Positions 8,064 to 17,149 are shown, numbered from the stretch's first letter. The stretch is DNA of 64,000 nt from Leuconostoc litchii (GCF_008107645.1 NZ_SDGY01000001.1:839630-903629), one strand, 5' to 3'. Translations and numbers: made by a program. Notes: generated from the sequence alone by a model not told the origin.

Positions 8064-8927
8064 TTACTTATTTAAGTTAAAAAGTACATTCCAAAATGAT
8101 GTCGTTGTACCGCTTACTGTAACATTTTCTCCATCCACAGTAAGAGTAGCATTATTTACATTTGAAAATTGTACATTAAATGCAGTTGTACCAGTAGGAA
8201 TTTCAACTGTCTTACTACCACTACTTAATGTCTCATTCAATAAAATATTACTACTTGCATCATTAACTTTGACGGTTGTACCCGAATTTTTTGCTGTAAT
8301 AACAACTGTATGTTTTTTTGTACTTTGATTTGACAAATTATATATTGTTGTTTGCAAACTTGTATTAGTCTCTGGTGTTCCTAGATCAATTTGCGATGTT
8401 TTTGTACTAGAACTCGATGACGACGAGGCTTTACTTGAGGATTTTGTTACATTAGACGTAGAGACTGAAATATTATCATTACTGCCACTTTGTTGTGAAG
8501 AGGAACCAACATGTGTCAACACAAACCAAATCACAACTAAAGCAACAATAATGAGCATACCGAGCCATATAGTTGGCATAAAATTAACTAAATGCGTTCT
8601 GGCTGTCTGTGTTTTATCTATACCAGCTCTAACAACTCCATCATTATCTCTATGTGCACGACTTAAGTCACTCATTCGAGATATGGAAACTGGTTTTGTT
8701 TCTCCTAATAATTCGTCTGGGTGTAGCCCCACCGCCAAGGCATACTGACGTATAAAAGCACGCACGTAAAAATCACCCGGAAGCACACTGAGATTATTCT
8801 CTTCAATGGCAGCCAAATACCTGCGTTGAATCTTTGTAATGCCTTGAATATCATCTAAGGATAACTTTTTTTCTAAGCGAGCAGATTTCAACTGTTCGCC
8901 AATTTGATTTGTTAAAATTTCGTTCAT
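8064..8927 (-). CDS. rodZ: RodZ/YmfM-like membrane protein with helix-turn-helix
   Basis: Likely cell-shape protein linking MreB filaments to the membrane. Order of parts: an N-terminal Cro-like helix-turn-helix (about 1-85 from this start; KKLSLDDIQGITKIQRRYL), a basic juxtamembrane stretch, one membrane segment (near residues 120-140; WLGMLIIVALVVIWFVLTHV), a Ser/Thr/Lys-rich linker and a C-terminal beta domain (DUF4115-like, residues about 190-287). I use ATG 8925-8927; a longer frame would add 16 residues overlapping the ymfH stop. The Shine-Dalgarno is weak (GTGGG), so coupling to ymfH is likely. The mre genes are only 7 kb away. Exact function is inferred from domain order. Confidence 0.82.
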   Translation of the reverse strand: MNEILTNQIGEQLKSARLEKKLSLDDIQGITKIQRRYLAAIEENNLSVLPGDFYVRAFIRQYALAVGLHPDELLGETKPVSISRMSDLSRAHRDNDGVVRAGIDKTQTARTHLVNFMPTIWLGMLIIVALVVIWFVLTHVGSSSQQSGSNDNISVSTSNVTKSSSKASSSSSSSTKTSQIDLGTPETNTSLQTTIYNLSNQSTKKHTVVITAKNSGTTVKVNDASSNILLNETLSSGSKTVEIPTGTTAFNVQFSNVNNATLTVDGENVTVSGTTTSFWNVLFNLNK

Positions 8928-8940
8928 AATAACCCACAAA

Positions 8941-10212
8941 CTACTTACGCAATAAAAATCTTTGCAATGTAGCATTTCGATATAATTTATCCGCTGTTAC
9001 AAGAATGTCATCAAACGTTAAATCTTGTAACAACTCTATCTTATCAAAAAGATTTGTTCCGAACAAGACATCATCACCTTGCAAAGCTATATTTTCGAGA
9101 GAATTTAGCTTCTGAATACCCTCACCAATGGTCGCTTTACGAAGTGATTCAAACGTATTTTGCTGATTTTCTAAATATTTTGAATAATGGTCAATTTGCC
9201 CCTGTATGGCATCCGTTAATAAATCATACTCCTCAGTCTCTGAAAAAAAGCTCACATACTGATAGGATTTTATAATATCAAACGACGTCTCAAATTCTGT
9301 ATCAATAATACCACGACTATAAAGATCCTGATACCAATCTGTTTGTTCACCAAATAATAAATCATTTAAAATGTCAACAATCAAAACACGCTTGGCACCT
9401 TCCACTCCCAACACATTATCATGGTCAACTCGAATACCAAAGGCTACCTTAGGTCGTGAAACGTTAAAATGCCGTTCTACTTGAATCTTATTTGGGGTAG
9501 AAAATTTTTCCGCGTAGTGTGTAATCTTCACGGCTTTGAAATTTTTTTTATCCTGATTATCATGAATAGCTGCAAGTATTTCTTTTGGATTAAAATGACC
9601 AACAATATGAAGCGTTAATTGGTTAGGCTGGTAAAAAGCCGAATGCAGCTTATAAAGTAATTCGGGCGTGATTTTTAAAATTGAATTTTGTGTTCCGGCA
9701 ATATCTTGAGCAATCGCTGCGCCCGGATATAACGTATTCAATAAACCCATATAAAGTGCCCAATTTGGATCATCATCATACATTTGTATTTCTTGCCCAA
9801 TAATTCCTTGCTCTTTGGCAACTGTTTTTTCTGTAAAATATGGGGTCTGCACAAAATCTAATAAATGTATCAAAGCCGGTATAAAATTTTGTGCGGTTGA
9901 AAAGAGATAACTCGTCTGAAAAGCATTTGTAAAAGCATTAGCATCGGCACCTAGCTCGCCAAATTTTGTAAATGCGTCTTCGTTTTTCTTTTCAAATAAT
10001 TTGTGCTCTAAAAAATGAGCTGTCCCTGCGGGAATATCAATTACTGATCCGCCATTGATAGAAAACTTTTGTTCTAAGGCACCATAGTTTGTCGTCAAAA
10101 CAGCAAAAGTTTTATGATAAGGCAACTTTGGTATCATGACAATTTTAAGACCATTATCTAGTGTTTCTGTAACCAAATCTTCTTTTAGCTTTAGATAATG
10201 TTTTATTTTCAT
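8941..10212 (-). CDS. ymfH: M16 family zinc peptidase YmfH
   Basis: Putative processing peptidase of the pitrilysin family, 423 residues. The inverted zinc motif HxxEH is present (H66, E69, H70; AHFLEHKLF), with the usual downstream acidic residues, so this subunit should be catalytic. It starts two bases beyond the stop of ymfF, its non-catalytic partner in this family arrangement. No signal peptide is seen, so it is probably cytoplasmic. The ymfF-ymfH-rodZ-pgsA-recA order is the Bacillus one, minus ymfI and cinA. Substrate unknown. Confidence 0.88.
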   Translation of the reverse strand: MKIKHYLKLKEDLVTETLDNGLKIVMIPKLPYHKTFAVLTTNYGALEQKFSINGGSVIDIPAGTAHFLEHKLFEKKNEDAFTKFGELGADANAFTNAFQTSYLFSTAQNFIPALIHLLDFVQTPYFTEKTVAKEQGIIGQEIQMYDDDPNWALYMGLLNTLYPGAAIAQDIAGTQNSILKITPELLYKLHSAFYQPNQLTLHIVGHFNPKEILAAIHDNQDKKNFKAVKITHYAEKFSTPNKIQVERHFNVSRPKVAFGIRVDHDNVLGVEGAKRVLIVDILNDLLFGEQTDWYQDLYSRGIIDTEFETSFDIIKSYQYVSFFSETEEYDLLTDAIQGQIDHYSKYLENQQNTFESLRKATIGEGIQKLNSLENIALQGDDVLFGTNLFDKIELLQDLTFDDILVTADKLYRNATLQRFLLRK

Positions 10213-10213
10213 A

Positions 10214-11479
10214 TTAGACCTCAGGTAATAGTATATAACGACTCTGGAATGAGAGCATTTGAGCTACTTGTTGGACTTCTTGAGCCGTCACCGCATTGAT
10301 CCGCTCTATCCATTTTTGCTCACTCGTTTCATGCGCTGTTAATAATTGAGAAAATGTTACTTCAATTTGACTAAGTGGTGAGTCGTGGCGACTTAAGTAG
10401 TCATTAATTAAACTTTGCTTGACAGCCTCTAGTGTTTTATGATCAAAATCTCCCAACTGAAGGGCTTTAATTTGTGTCTTAATCATACCATCAGCTTGAC
10501 TAACCTTTTCAGAATCGAGTCCTGCAAAAATCGTCAAAAAACCAGTATCTTGTTGCCATCGAGAATAAATACTATAGGCTAAAGACTCTTTTTCTCGTAC
10601 ATTCATAAACAATTTTGATAAAGGCGTACCACCTAGCAAAGAATTCATAACCAGAATTGCAAAGCGTTGATTGTCAAAAGGTGCCACATCAATTTGATAA
10701 GCCATTGTTAGCATAGCTTGGTTAATATCAATCTGATAATCAACTAATTCTTTAGGCTGTTGTTTAGCTGACTGTCGATAAAACGGTTCCACTGATTTCT
10801 CATCTTGATGGGCCACAATCGGCCATTCATTTAAAATCTGTGACACCTGTACATGATCAACATCTCCTAATACAACAATATTCATCATGTTGTGATGTAA
10901 CATATCGATATAGGCTTTATACACTTCAGAAGATGTCAACTGAGCTACATCTTCTTTGTTACCAATTGCAGCCATCTGCATCCCTGGAGAATCATACGTT
11001 AATTCTCTCAGTTTAGCAATAGCATATTGATTCTTATCATCTTTAATACTGACCAATTCATTAATCAAGCTTTTTTGTTCATTTAAAAAAGTTTCTTCAT
11101 CAAAAGCATTATTTTCCACTAGTGGATTAAAAATCATTTCTTGTAAAAAATCAAATGCATCTTTTAGTAATTGACTTTCATCAGACAAATATGTCGGTGC
11201 TGGCATTTGAAAAGTATAACGCACATGATGCATTTGTCCTATACGAAAAACATCAGTTTGATATTGTGCGCCGTATAAGTCAATCGTTTTTTTCGCAACA
11301 GCCTGCTGATTTTTATATTTGGCTGAACTAACCGCAGTTAAATAAGATACTAATGCTCTGGCGCTAATACTTTTAGCTTCTGCCAATGTTGAAAAGTCAA
11401 TTGCAATATGTAATGTCTTAAATTGTGTTGTAGGCAAAACAACAAGTTTAGCGCCTTTATTAATAATTGTTTTTTTCAT
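10214..11479 (-). CDS. ymfF: M16 family peptidase-like protein YmfF (non-catalytic partner)
   Basis: M16-fold protein of 421 residues paired with YmfH. The N-terminal region that should carry HxxEH reads SARALVSYLTAVSSAKY and has neither histidine nor the glutamate, so zinc binding is lost. In such pairs the inactive subunit completes the chamber. The C-terminal M16 region is well kept (LLGGTPLSKLFMNVREKESLAYSIYS). The gene overlaps the upstream cls by four bases (ATGA) and is followed closely by ymfH, so all three are probably co-translated. Confidence 0.87.
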   Translation of the reverse strand: MKKTIINKGAKLVVLPTTQFKTLHIAIDFSTLAEAKSISARALVSYLTAVSSAKYKNQQAVAKKTIDLYGAQYQTDVFRIGQMHHVRYTFQMPAPTYLSDESQLLKDAFDFLQEMIFNPLVENNAFDEETFLNEQKSLINELVSIKDDKNQYAIAKLRELTYDSPGMQMAAIGNKEDVAQLTSSEVYKAYIDMLHHNMMNIVVLGDVDHVQVSQILNEWPIVAHQDEKSVEPFYRQSAKQQPKELVDYQIDINQAMLTMAYQIDVAPFDNQRFAILVMNSLLGGTPLSKLFMNVREKESLAYSIYSRWQQDTGFLTIFAGLDSEKVSQADGMIKTQIKALQLGDFDHKTLEAVKQSLINDYLSRHDSPLSQIEVTFSQLLTAHETSEQKWIERINAVTAQEVQQVAQMLSFQSRYILLPEV

Positions 11480-12930
11480 AGTATTGGTGAGAACAGCCGA
11501 CTAAATTTTTGCTTGAATTTCATCCAAACTGACTGTCTTTCAAAATATTCCATTGTTAATAGCGTAGAATTTGTTATATCTTGTTCGAATAGCTCTTCTA
11601 AATCAGCTGAAAAATCTGGATCATATATAAAAGCATTTCCTTCAAAATTTAGTGAGAAAGAACGTATATCCATATTAGCCGAACCCACAGTAGCTACTTC
11701 ATTGTCAATAATGACCACTTTGCTGTGTAAAAATCCACCATCATATCGATAAACAGTTGCCCCAAGCTCAATTAATTCCTGAGCATAATATTCCGTTGCG
11801 CGATAGACTAATGGATGATCCGGTTTATTAGGAATCATCAATCGTACTTTAACACCTGAAAGAATGGCCACTTCTAATGTTTCCAAAATTGGGCCATCAG
11901 GTATGAAATAAGGGGTTTGTATACTTATAGTATCACGGGCAGAAGAAAACATTCTCATATATCCTTGTTTAATTTGTTTCATATCATCATCAGGACCACT
12001 AGAAACAATTTGAACCATAGATTTTCCGGGTAATGAAAAATTTTCTGGAAAGTATTGCATTGTCTGAGTTAATATTTCTTTACCCTCTGCGGTTGCATTC
12101 CAATCCATTAGGAATCGACTTTGCAAAGACAAAACAGCATCGCCAACAATTCGCGTATGTGTATCACGCCAATAACCAAATTTTTTTGATTCACCAATAT
12201 ATTGGTCACCAACGTTAAAACCACCAATATAACCAATTTTACCATCAATAATAGCAATTTTACGGTGATTTCTAAAATTAAAACGAAGCGTCAATAACTG
12301 AAAACGTCTCATTAAAAAAGGCACAGCAACGCCTCCAGCAGCGCGAAGCTGCTTATACATTTTAGGATGTTGACCATGAGAACCAAATTGATCATAAATC
12401 ACACGTACCTCAACACCTTCGTTAGCTTTTTTTGTTAACAAATCAACTAATTGATGCCCTATTTTATCATCAAAAATTGAAAAATATTCTAGGTGAACAT
12501 GTTCTTTAGCAGCACGAATATCTGCAAATAATCTGTCAAATTTCATTTGACCATCACTAAGAATAGTAATATCATTTCCACGTGTTAATACAGCACGATC
12601 TGATGCTAAAAATAATTTTAGTAGCTCTGTGGCACTGTAAGGAATAGGTAATAATTTTTCTATATCTTGTAACTGTTTGCTTTGATTTAAGGCAATTTGA
12701 TCAAGGCCACGTTGTTCCTGCGTTCTCAAGCGAAATATCTTTTTGCTGGAAATACGACTCCCCGCCAAAAAAAATATAGAAAACCCTACGACCGGCAGCA
12801 ATAGCAATACAAGCATCCATGCCCAAATTGTCGCAATTTCACGTTTTTGCCGAAAAACAGCAATAAATGAAATAATTGTATTAAAAATTAATACTATTAA
12901 GATAACAATCCAAAAAGATATACGCAGCAT
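11476..12930 (-). CDS. cls: Cardiolipin synthase
   Basis: Membrane phospholipase D-type enzyme condensing two phosphatidylglycerol molecules into cardiolipin. There are two N-terminal membrane segments (about 5-25 and 35-56), then two HKD motifs: H222-x-K224 with D229 (HRKIAIIDGKIGYIGG) and H402-x-K404 with D409 (HSKVVIIDNEVATVGSAN). At 484 residues the length is typical. GGGGAGGG lies about five bases before the ATG. It heads a run with ymfF and ymfH, and pgsA, which supplies its substrate pathway, lies in the same cluster. Confidence 0.95.
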   Translation of the reverse strand: MLRISFWIVILIVLIFNTIISFIAVFRQKREIATIWAWMLVLLLLPVVGFSIFFLAGSRISSKKIFRLRTQEQRGLDQIALNQSKQLQDIEKLLPIPYSATELLKLFLASDRAVLTRGNDITILSDGQMKFDRLFADIRAAKEHVHLEYFSIFDDKIGHQLVDLLTKKANEGVEVRVIYDQFGSHGQHPKMYKQLRAAGGVAVPFLMRRFQLLTLRFNFRNHRKIAIIDGKIGYIGGFNVGDQYIGESKKFGYWRDTHTRIVGDAVLSLQSRFLMDWNATAEGKEILTQTMQYFPENFSLPGKSMVQIVSSGPDDDMKQIKQGYMRMFSSARDTISIQTPYFIPDGPILETLEVAILSGVKVRLMIPNKPDHPLVYRATEYYAQELIELGATVYRYDGGFLHSKVVIIDNEVATVGSANMDIRSFSLNFEGNAFIYDPDFSADLEELFEQDITNSTLLTMEYFERQSVWMKFKQKFSRLFSPIL

Positions 12931-12974
12931 ATTGCCCTCCCCAGCGCAATAAAAACTATTAATACTATTCTAAC

Positions 12975-13002
12975 ATAAAAGCAGCACCTTTACGGTACTG
13001 CT
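12975..13002 (-). terminator. Terminator of the amino acid ABC operon
   Basis: Stem AGCAGTACC/GGTGCTGCT (one wobble pair, five-base loop) followed by TTTT on the minus strand, 10 bases past the binding-protein stop and before cls. Confidence 0.8.
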
Positions 13003-13011
13003 AGAAAGAGG

Positions 13012-13866
13012 TTAATTTCCAAACCATTTTGCGCTATATTTGTCTAAACGACCATCTTTTTGGAAAATGGCTAACTGCTTGTTTACAGCTCGACGTAATT
13101 GTTTGTCTGTTTTACGGAAACCAACCGCATTATCATTTACTGGAAAATCACCAACAGTAACAGTATAGTCACTAGGATTGGATTGATGCGCAACATAGTA
13201 ACGTGCATAATCTTCGTCAATTAACAATCCATCAATACGACCAGCATTTAAGTCATTAAATGCTTTATCAAAGGTATCGTATCCAATTACTTTTTGATTT
13301 TTGACATATTGCTTCAAAACTTTTGGATATTGTTCAAAAGTTTGGTCTCCACTAGAAGCTGTTTGATCTCCTAACACCTTATCTTTCATATCTGAAAATT
13401 TATTGATGTTATTCTTCTTTAATGTCACGAGTACTTGAGTAGCCTTGTGATAAGGTTTTGAAAAAGCAACTTGCTTCTTTCGGTCAGATGTAATCGTATA
13501 TCCATTCCAAATTGCATCAATATTACCTGTGTTTAGTTCAGTTTCTTTCATCGACCAATCAATAGGTTGCCATTTGACTTTGATTCCTAGACTTTTAAAC
13601 ACAGCTGTAGCCAAATCTACATCAAATCCTACTAAATTGCCTGATTTATCACGAAATCCCATTGGTACAAAAGTATCATCCAAACCAATCGTTATTAACT
13701 TTTCTTTTTTTATACGTGACCACTGATCTGTTTTTGTTATCGATTGTTCAGAGTTTGTATTCTTTTGTGACTTATTAGGGATCGAAATAATTGCCCACAA
13801 AACTAATATGACAAACAAACCACCCACAATACTATTGACCATAATTTTTTTCTTCATACTTGGCAT
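13012..13866 (-). CDS. Polar amino acid ABC transporter, substrate-binding protein
   Basis: Extracytoplasmic family 3 solute-binding protein, 284 residues. Features are an N-terminal hydrophobic anchor (about residues 9-28), then the two-lobe fold with LITIGLDDTFVPMGFRDKSG, LVGFDVDLATAVFKSLG and WKPIDWSMKETEL-type spacing (here WQPIDWSMKETEL). There is no cysteine at the end of the hydrophobic segment, so the usual lipoprotein anchor is missing. The start overlaps the ATPase stop by one base. Histidine is suggested as substrate by the specifier of the T-box upstream of the operon, but glutamine or a basic amino acid cannot be excluded from the protein alone. Confidence 0.87.
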   Translation of the reverse strand: MPSMKKKIMVNSIVGGLFVILVLWAIISIPNKSQKNTNSEQSITKTDQWSRIKKEKLITIGLDDTFVPMGFRDKSGNLVGFDVDLATAVFKSLGIKVKWQPIDWSMKETELNTGNIDAIWNGYTITSDRKKQVAFSKPYHKATQVLVTLKKNNINKFSDMKDKVLGDQTASSGDQTFEQYPKVLKQYVKNQKVIGYDTFDKAFNDLNAGRIDGLLIDEDYARYYVAHQSNPSDYTVTVGDFPVNDNAVGFRKTDKQLRRAVNKQLAIFQKDGRLDKYSAKWFGN

Positions 13867-14504
13867 TAGCGCTGTACCTCCGTTGCAAAATCAAACATAC
13901 GATCAGAAACAGCTTCAGCAAATGGCTGGTCATGAGTAATGATTACTTGTGTAACACCACGTTCTTTCAGTGCTTTAACCACTTCAGTAACTTGGTGTGT
14001 TGAAGCCTCATCTAAACCACTAGTTGGTTCATCGTATGCTAAAATTTGTGGATTCATGGCTAAAGCACGGGCAATAGCTGCTCGCTGCTTTTGCCCACCA
14101 GATAGTTGATAAGGATATAAGTCAGCCTTTTCTAACATTCCTAATGAATCCAAAAGTTCTTTAGCTTGTTTTATCGCTTCACTCTTAGGCTGTTTGCTAA
14201 CATTTACAGGTGCTAATGTAATATTTTCAATGACAGTATAGTTTGGAAACAAATTAAAATCTTGAAAAATCATACCGATGTTAACATCAGAGCTTTCCCC
14301 ATTAGTATTAATAGGATTTCCATTCAAAATAATCTCACCATCATTTGCTGTCTCTAAACCAGCCATAATTTTTATCAGTGTTGTTTTACCAATACCAGAT
14401 GGACCAACGACACTTAGTACTTCACCATCATTTACTGTTAAATTTAAAGATTTAAAAATAACATTTTCATTATATTGTTTAGTTAAGTTTTTAATTTCTA
14501 ACAT
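13866..14504 (-). CDS. Polar amino acid ABC transporter, ATP-binding protein
   Basis: Cytoplasmic ATPase driving the amino acid importer encoded by its neighbours. Walker A is VGPSGIGKTTL (about residues 34-44), the signature is YQLSGGQKQRAAIARAL, and Walker B is ILAYDEPTSGLDE, followed by the switch His in IITHDQ. At 212 residues it is slightly shorter than the usual GlnQ-type ATPase (about 240), lacking part of the C-terminus. It starts four bases after the permease stop and overlaps the binding-protein gene by one base. Confidence 0.93.
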   Translation of the reverse strand: MLEIKNLTKQYNENVIFKSLNLTVNDGEVLSVVGPSGIGKTTLIKIMAGLETANDGEIILNGNPINTNGESSDVNIGMIFQDFNLFPNYTVIENITLAPVNVSKQPKSEAIKQAKELLDSLGMLEKADLYPYQLSGGQKQRAAIARALAMNPQILAYDEPTSGLDEASTHQVTEVVKALKERGVTQVIITHDQPFAEAVSDRMFDFATEVQR

Positions 14505-14508
14505 CAGC

Positions 14509-15150
14509 TTACCTCCAAGTATTCAACACTGTCTCACTACGGCGAAGTAGCAGTGTAACAATGGCTGTCATGATTAAATACATCACCCCCACTAAAAGGT
14601 AGGGTGTCAGCGTAACATCACGACTCGCAGCAATATTTCCAGCACGTAAAATATCTCCTAACCCAATAACATACACTAACGATGTGTCCTTCACTAAATT
14701 AATAACTTCATTACCAAAAGAAGGTACAACAATCTTTATAACTTGTGGTAAAACGATTTTAAAGAAAGTTTGTATTTTACTAAACCCGAGTACTTTTGCT
14801 GCATCATACTGTCCTCTAGGAACTGATTGTAAGCCTCCACGGAAGATTTCAGCCAAGTAGGCAGCATAGTTAATAATAAAAGCTATAATTGCGGATTCAA
14901 AGCGTGGAAAAGTAATCCCCATCATGCCTAATCCATAGTAGATAAAAATGAGTTGCAGTAGTAGTGGTGTACCTCTCATAATCCAGATATAACCGTTGAT
15001 TAACCATCTTATTGTGAAATAAGGCGATTTCATCCCTAAAGAGACTAAAATTCCTAGAGGTACAGATCCTATAATTGTTAAGAAAAATACACCAAGTGTT
15101 GTTTTTAATCCTGACATTAGACTTGGGATAATAGTTATTAAATAGCTCAT
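14509..15150 (-). CDS. Polar amino acid ABC transporter, permease
   Basis: Membrane permease of the HisMQ/GlnP type, first gene of the operon. There are about five hydrophobic segments and the conserved block GGLQSVPRGQYDAAKVLGFS characteristic of this permease family, followed by KIVLPQVIKIVVPSFGNE. The start is placed at ATG 15148-15150, preceded by AAAGGAG at eight bases; an upstream frame to 15204 has no such signal. It lies about 80 bases downstream of the second terminator of the T-box leader, so expression should depend on uncharged tRNA. Confidence 0.92.
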   Translation of the reverse strand: MSYLITIIPSLMSGLKTTLGVFFLTIIGSVPLGILVSLGMKSPYFTIRWLINGYIWIMRGTPLLLQLIFIYYGLGMMGITFPRFESAIIAFIINYAAYLAEIFRGGLQSVPRGQYDAAKVLGFSKIQTFFKIVLPQVIKIVVPSFGNEVINLVKDTSLVYVIGLGDILRAGNIAASRDVTLTPYLLVGVMYLIMTAIVTLLLRRSETVLNTWR

Positions 15151-15229
15151 TATATATACTCCTTTTTTGATTACATTGATAATTATTGTGTTTAATTCTA
15201 ACAAAACGTCATATTGTCACTAAACATGC

Positions 15230-15615
15230 TTAATAACAAAAAAATCCTCTTACAATATCTCTACTGTAAGAGGACGCATTAGCGTGGTGCCACCTCAAAT
15301 TTAGCTTTTGCTCACACAAAAACTCTTAGCCAGTCCCTTTATTAATTAAAAACGCCCTCTGACTACATAATGTACATATGTAATCAGAGGGCGTTTTATC
15401 GCGGTGCCACCTCTTGAACATGCTATTATCACTAATAACACCTCAATCAGTCAAAAGACTGTTATGCGATAACGGACACCACCGACAAAACTTACTTTTT
15501 TCAGCCTTGTACTCATAGATGTGTTTCGTTTAATTTATTTATTTGCTCGCACCAACCGCAAACTCTCTTTCAAAAATAAATCAAACTACTCTTCTACTCA
15601 ACGTTTTATTATATG
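15230..15615 (-). promoter_or_regulatory. T-box leader with one Stem I and two antiterminator/terminator modules
   Basis: The leader of the amino acid ABC operon fills this gene-free stretch. Stem I is recognisable: a long AU stem, a loop with 5' GUAG and 3' CGAAACACA flanking the stems, and a distal GGTTGGTGCGAGC element. Aligned to known Stem I loops (CGAAA-specifier-A) the specifier is CAC (15521-15523), a His codon. T-box 1 lies at 15400-15413 and its terminator at 15348-15398. A second T-box (15282-15296) with its own terminator (15238-15275) follows without a new Stem I. Both T-boxes read TGGCACC. RNA class is firm; specificity is an inference. Confidence 0.88.
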
Positions 15616-15621
15616 TCCATA

Positions 15622-15649
15622 ATTATACTATAAAATAAATACTTGTCAA
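15622..15649 (-). promoter_or_regulatory. Promoter of the T-box-controlled ABC operon
   Basis: TTGACA (15644-15649) and TATAAT (15622-15627) on the minus strand, 16 bases apart. The -35 element contains the TGA stop of mreD. Confidence 0.8.
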
Positions 15650-16173
15650 CGTAAAAATTGGAAAAATGACCACACTGGATAATAAGAAACTACCGCAATG
15701 GTTAAATTCAAAACGATTGTTGGTAACACCTCATATAACAAAAATGAAGTCAAACTGACATTGGCAATTCCTGTAACAAATCCACTGACATATGAAATGA
15801 CAAGATATATCAGCAGACCAATTAGGTACATGAACAAACCACTTAGCACTCTTTCATCTAGTATATGACGTAATTGCTTCATGACTGCAACTGCGGCAAT
15901 AAAAGCAAATGTATACGTACCAAAAATCCCTGTATAATACATATCAAAAAGTACACCAACAACCACAACGTAGAACCAAAGGGGTAATTCTTTTTCAACG
16001 TCAAATTGCACTCCTAAAAAAAGCCAGCCTAAAGTTAGCGTTGGTAGAATATGCCAAGGAAATTGTGTAAACAAGCCCCCCATGCTAGACATCAGCGTCC
16101 CATCAACAAATAGTATTAAAAAAAGTAATACAGGATAAATCACACGCAATTTTGTTAGTTGCCAAAACGCCAT
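15646..16173 (-). CDS. mreD: Rod shape-determining protein MreD
   Basis: Integral membrane protein of the elongation complex, 175 residues with about five hydrophobic segments (for example LRVIYPVLLFLILFVDGTL near the start). It is a normal MreD length. Its start overlaps the mreC stop by one base (TAATG), so the two are translationally coupled. Sequence conservation in this family is low; the assignment rests mainly on topology and the mreB-mreC-mreD order. Its stop codon sits inside the -35 hexamer of the next operon. Confidence 0.88.
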   Translation of the reverse strand: MAFWQLTKLRVIYPVLLFLILFVDGTLMSSMGGLFTQFPWHILPTLTLGWLFLGVQFDVEKELPLWFYVVVVGVLFDMYYTGIFGTYTFAFIAAVAVMKQLRHILDERVLSGLFMYLIGLLIYLVISYVSGFVTGIANVSLTSFLLYEVLPTIVLNLTIAVVSYYPVWSFFQFLR

Positions 16174-17030
16174 TAATTTGCTCCTATCTGTGAAATTGCA
16201 ACCATAACTGTAGTAATGTTCCCTAGGTCAGCGGCCGGCTCAATGTATATTTTTTTAGACAAACCGTAATCATCATCTGTAACGCTAGCGACCTTACCAA
16301 CATAAAGACCAGCTGGAATAACACCACCGAGTCCAGAGGTTTCAACCAAATCCCCTTTACTAATTTTGTTATTTGAGGTTACTTGTCCCATGATCAACTG
16401 ATTTTTTTCACGATTAAAGCTTGTGACGATCCCATTCACATCACCGTCATCACCTTTGATTTTAATGGCAAATCTATTGGCATCAGAACTTGTGTCAGAA
16501 ATCAAAGCAACCTTTGAATTCGTTGTATTTACTTCACTAATTCTACCTATAATACCAGCACCAGCTAACACTGGCATACCTTTTTTCAATCCTGAATTTG
16601 AGCCTTTATCTATCACAAGCTGTGATTGCCACGTTGTTGGAGAACGACTAATAGTAACAGCCGATACTGTCTTATAATCTGTTAATGTGGCCTTTAATTT
16701 CAACTGTTGCTTTAAGGATTTATTTTCCTCTTCCACAGTCTGCAAATGAACTTTGTCTTGCGCAAATTCATCAACTTTGGATTTCAGCTCTTTATTTTCT
16801 TCGAATGTATCTAAGAGATTACTAATACTATTTGCTGTACGACCAACCGCGGTTGTTGGCACAGAAATAATTCTGCTCACACCACCAGCTAAATCATTGC
16901 CAAAGCGTTGCAAAAAAGGTGGCGTATTTGTTCTCTTCGCCCACCAGCTCGAACCGGCTATTAAACTGACAATTACTATAAACGCAACAATTATCGAAAC
17001 TAATGTGCGTGATGAAAATAATTTTTTCAT
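16173..17030 (-). CDS. mreC: Rod shape-determining protein MreC
   Basis: Membrane-anchored scaffold of the cell elongation machinery. One N-terminal membrane segment (about 8-28), a coiled coil (about 75-110; EENKELKSKVDEFAQDKV, TVEEENKSLKQQLKLK), then the extracytoplasmic beta domain. The start is placed at ATG 17028-17030, six bases after GGGG; a frame reaching 17042 has no better signal. It follows mreB behind a hairpin and is coupled to mreD. Confidence 0.92.
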   Translation of the reverse strand: MKKLFSSRTLVSIIVAFIVIVSLIAGSSWWAKRTNTPPFLQRFGNDLAGGVSRIISVPTTAVGRTANSISNLLDTFEENKELKSKVDEFAQDKVHLQTVEEENKSLKQQLKLKATLTDYKTVSAVTISRSPTTWQSQLVIDKGSNSGLKKGMPVLAGAGIIGRISEVNTTNSKVALISDTSSDANRFAIKIKGDDGDVNGIVTSFNREKNQLIMGQVTSNNKISKGDLVETSGLGGVIPAGLYVGKVASVTDDDYGLSKKIYIEPAADLGNITTVMVAISQIGAN

Positions 17031-17109
17031 GTATTTCCCCAAAACCCTATTACTTCTTAAAATTGTCTAAGAGTAATGCGCTATTTCATTAAAAGTTTCT
17101 TACTACAAA

Positions 17110-17135
17110 TAAAAGCGTAGCGCAAGCGCCACGCT
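17110..17135 (-). terminator. Hairpin between mreB and mreC
   Basis: Ten-base stem AGCGTGGCGC/GCGCTACGCT (one wobble pair) with a two-base loop, followed by TTTATTT on the minus strand. It may act as a partial terminator lowering mreC and mreD relative to mreB. Confidence 0.65.
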
Positions 17136-17149
17136 AGTTTACATTAAGC

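Noticed and set aside
15230-15615. Two independent full T-box riboswitches
   Set aside because: Only about 50 bases separate terminator 1 from T-box 2, too few for a second Stem I and specifier.
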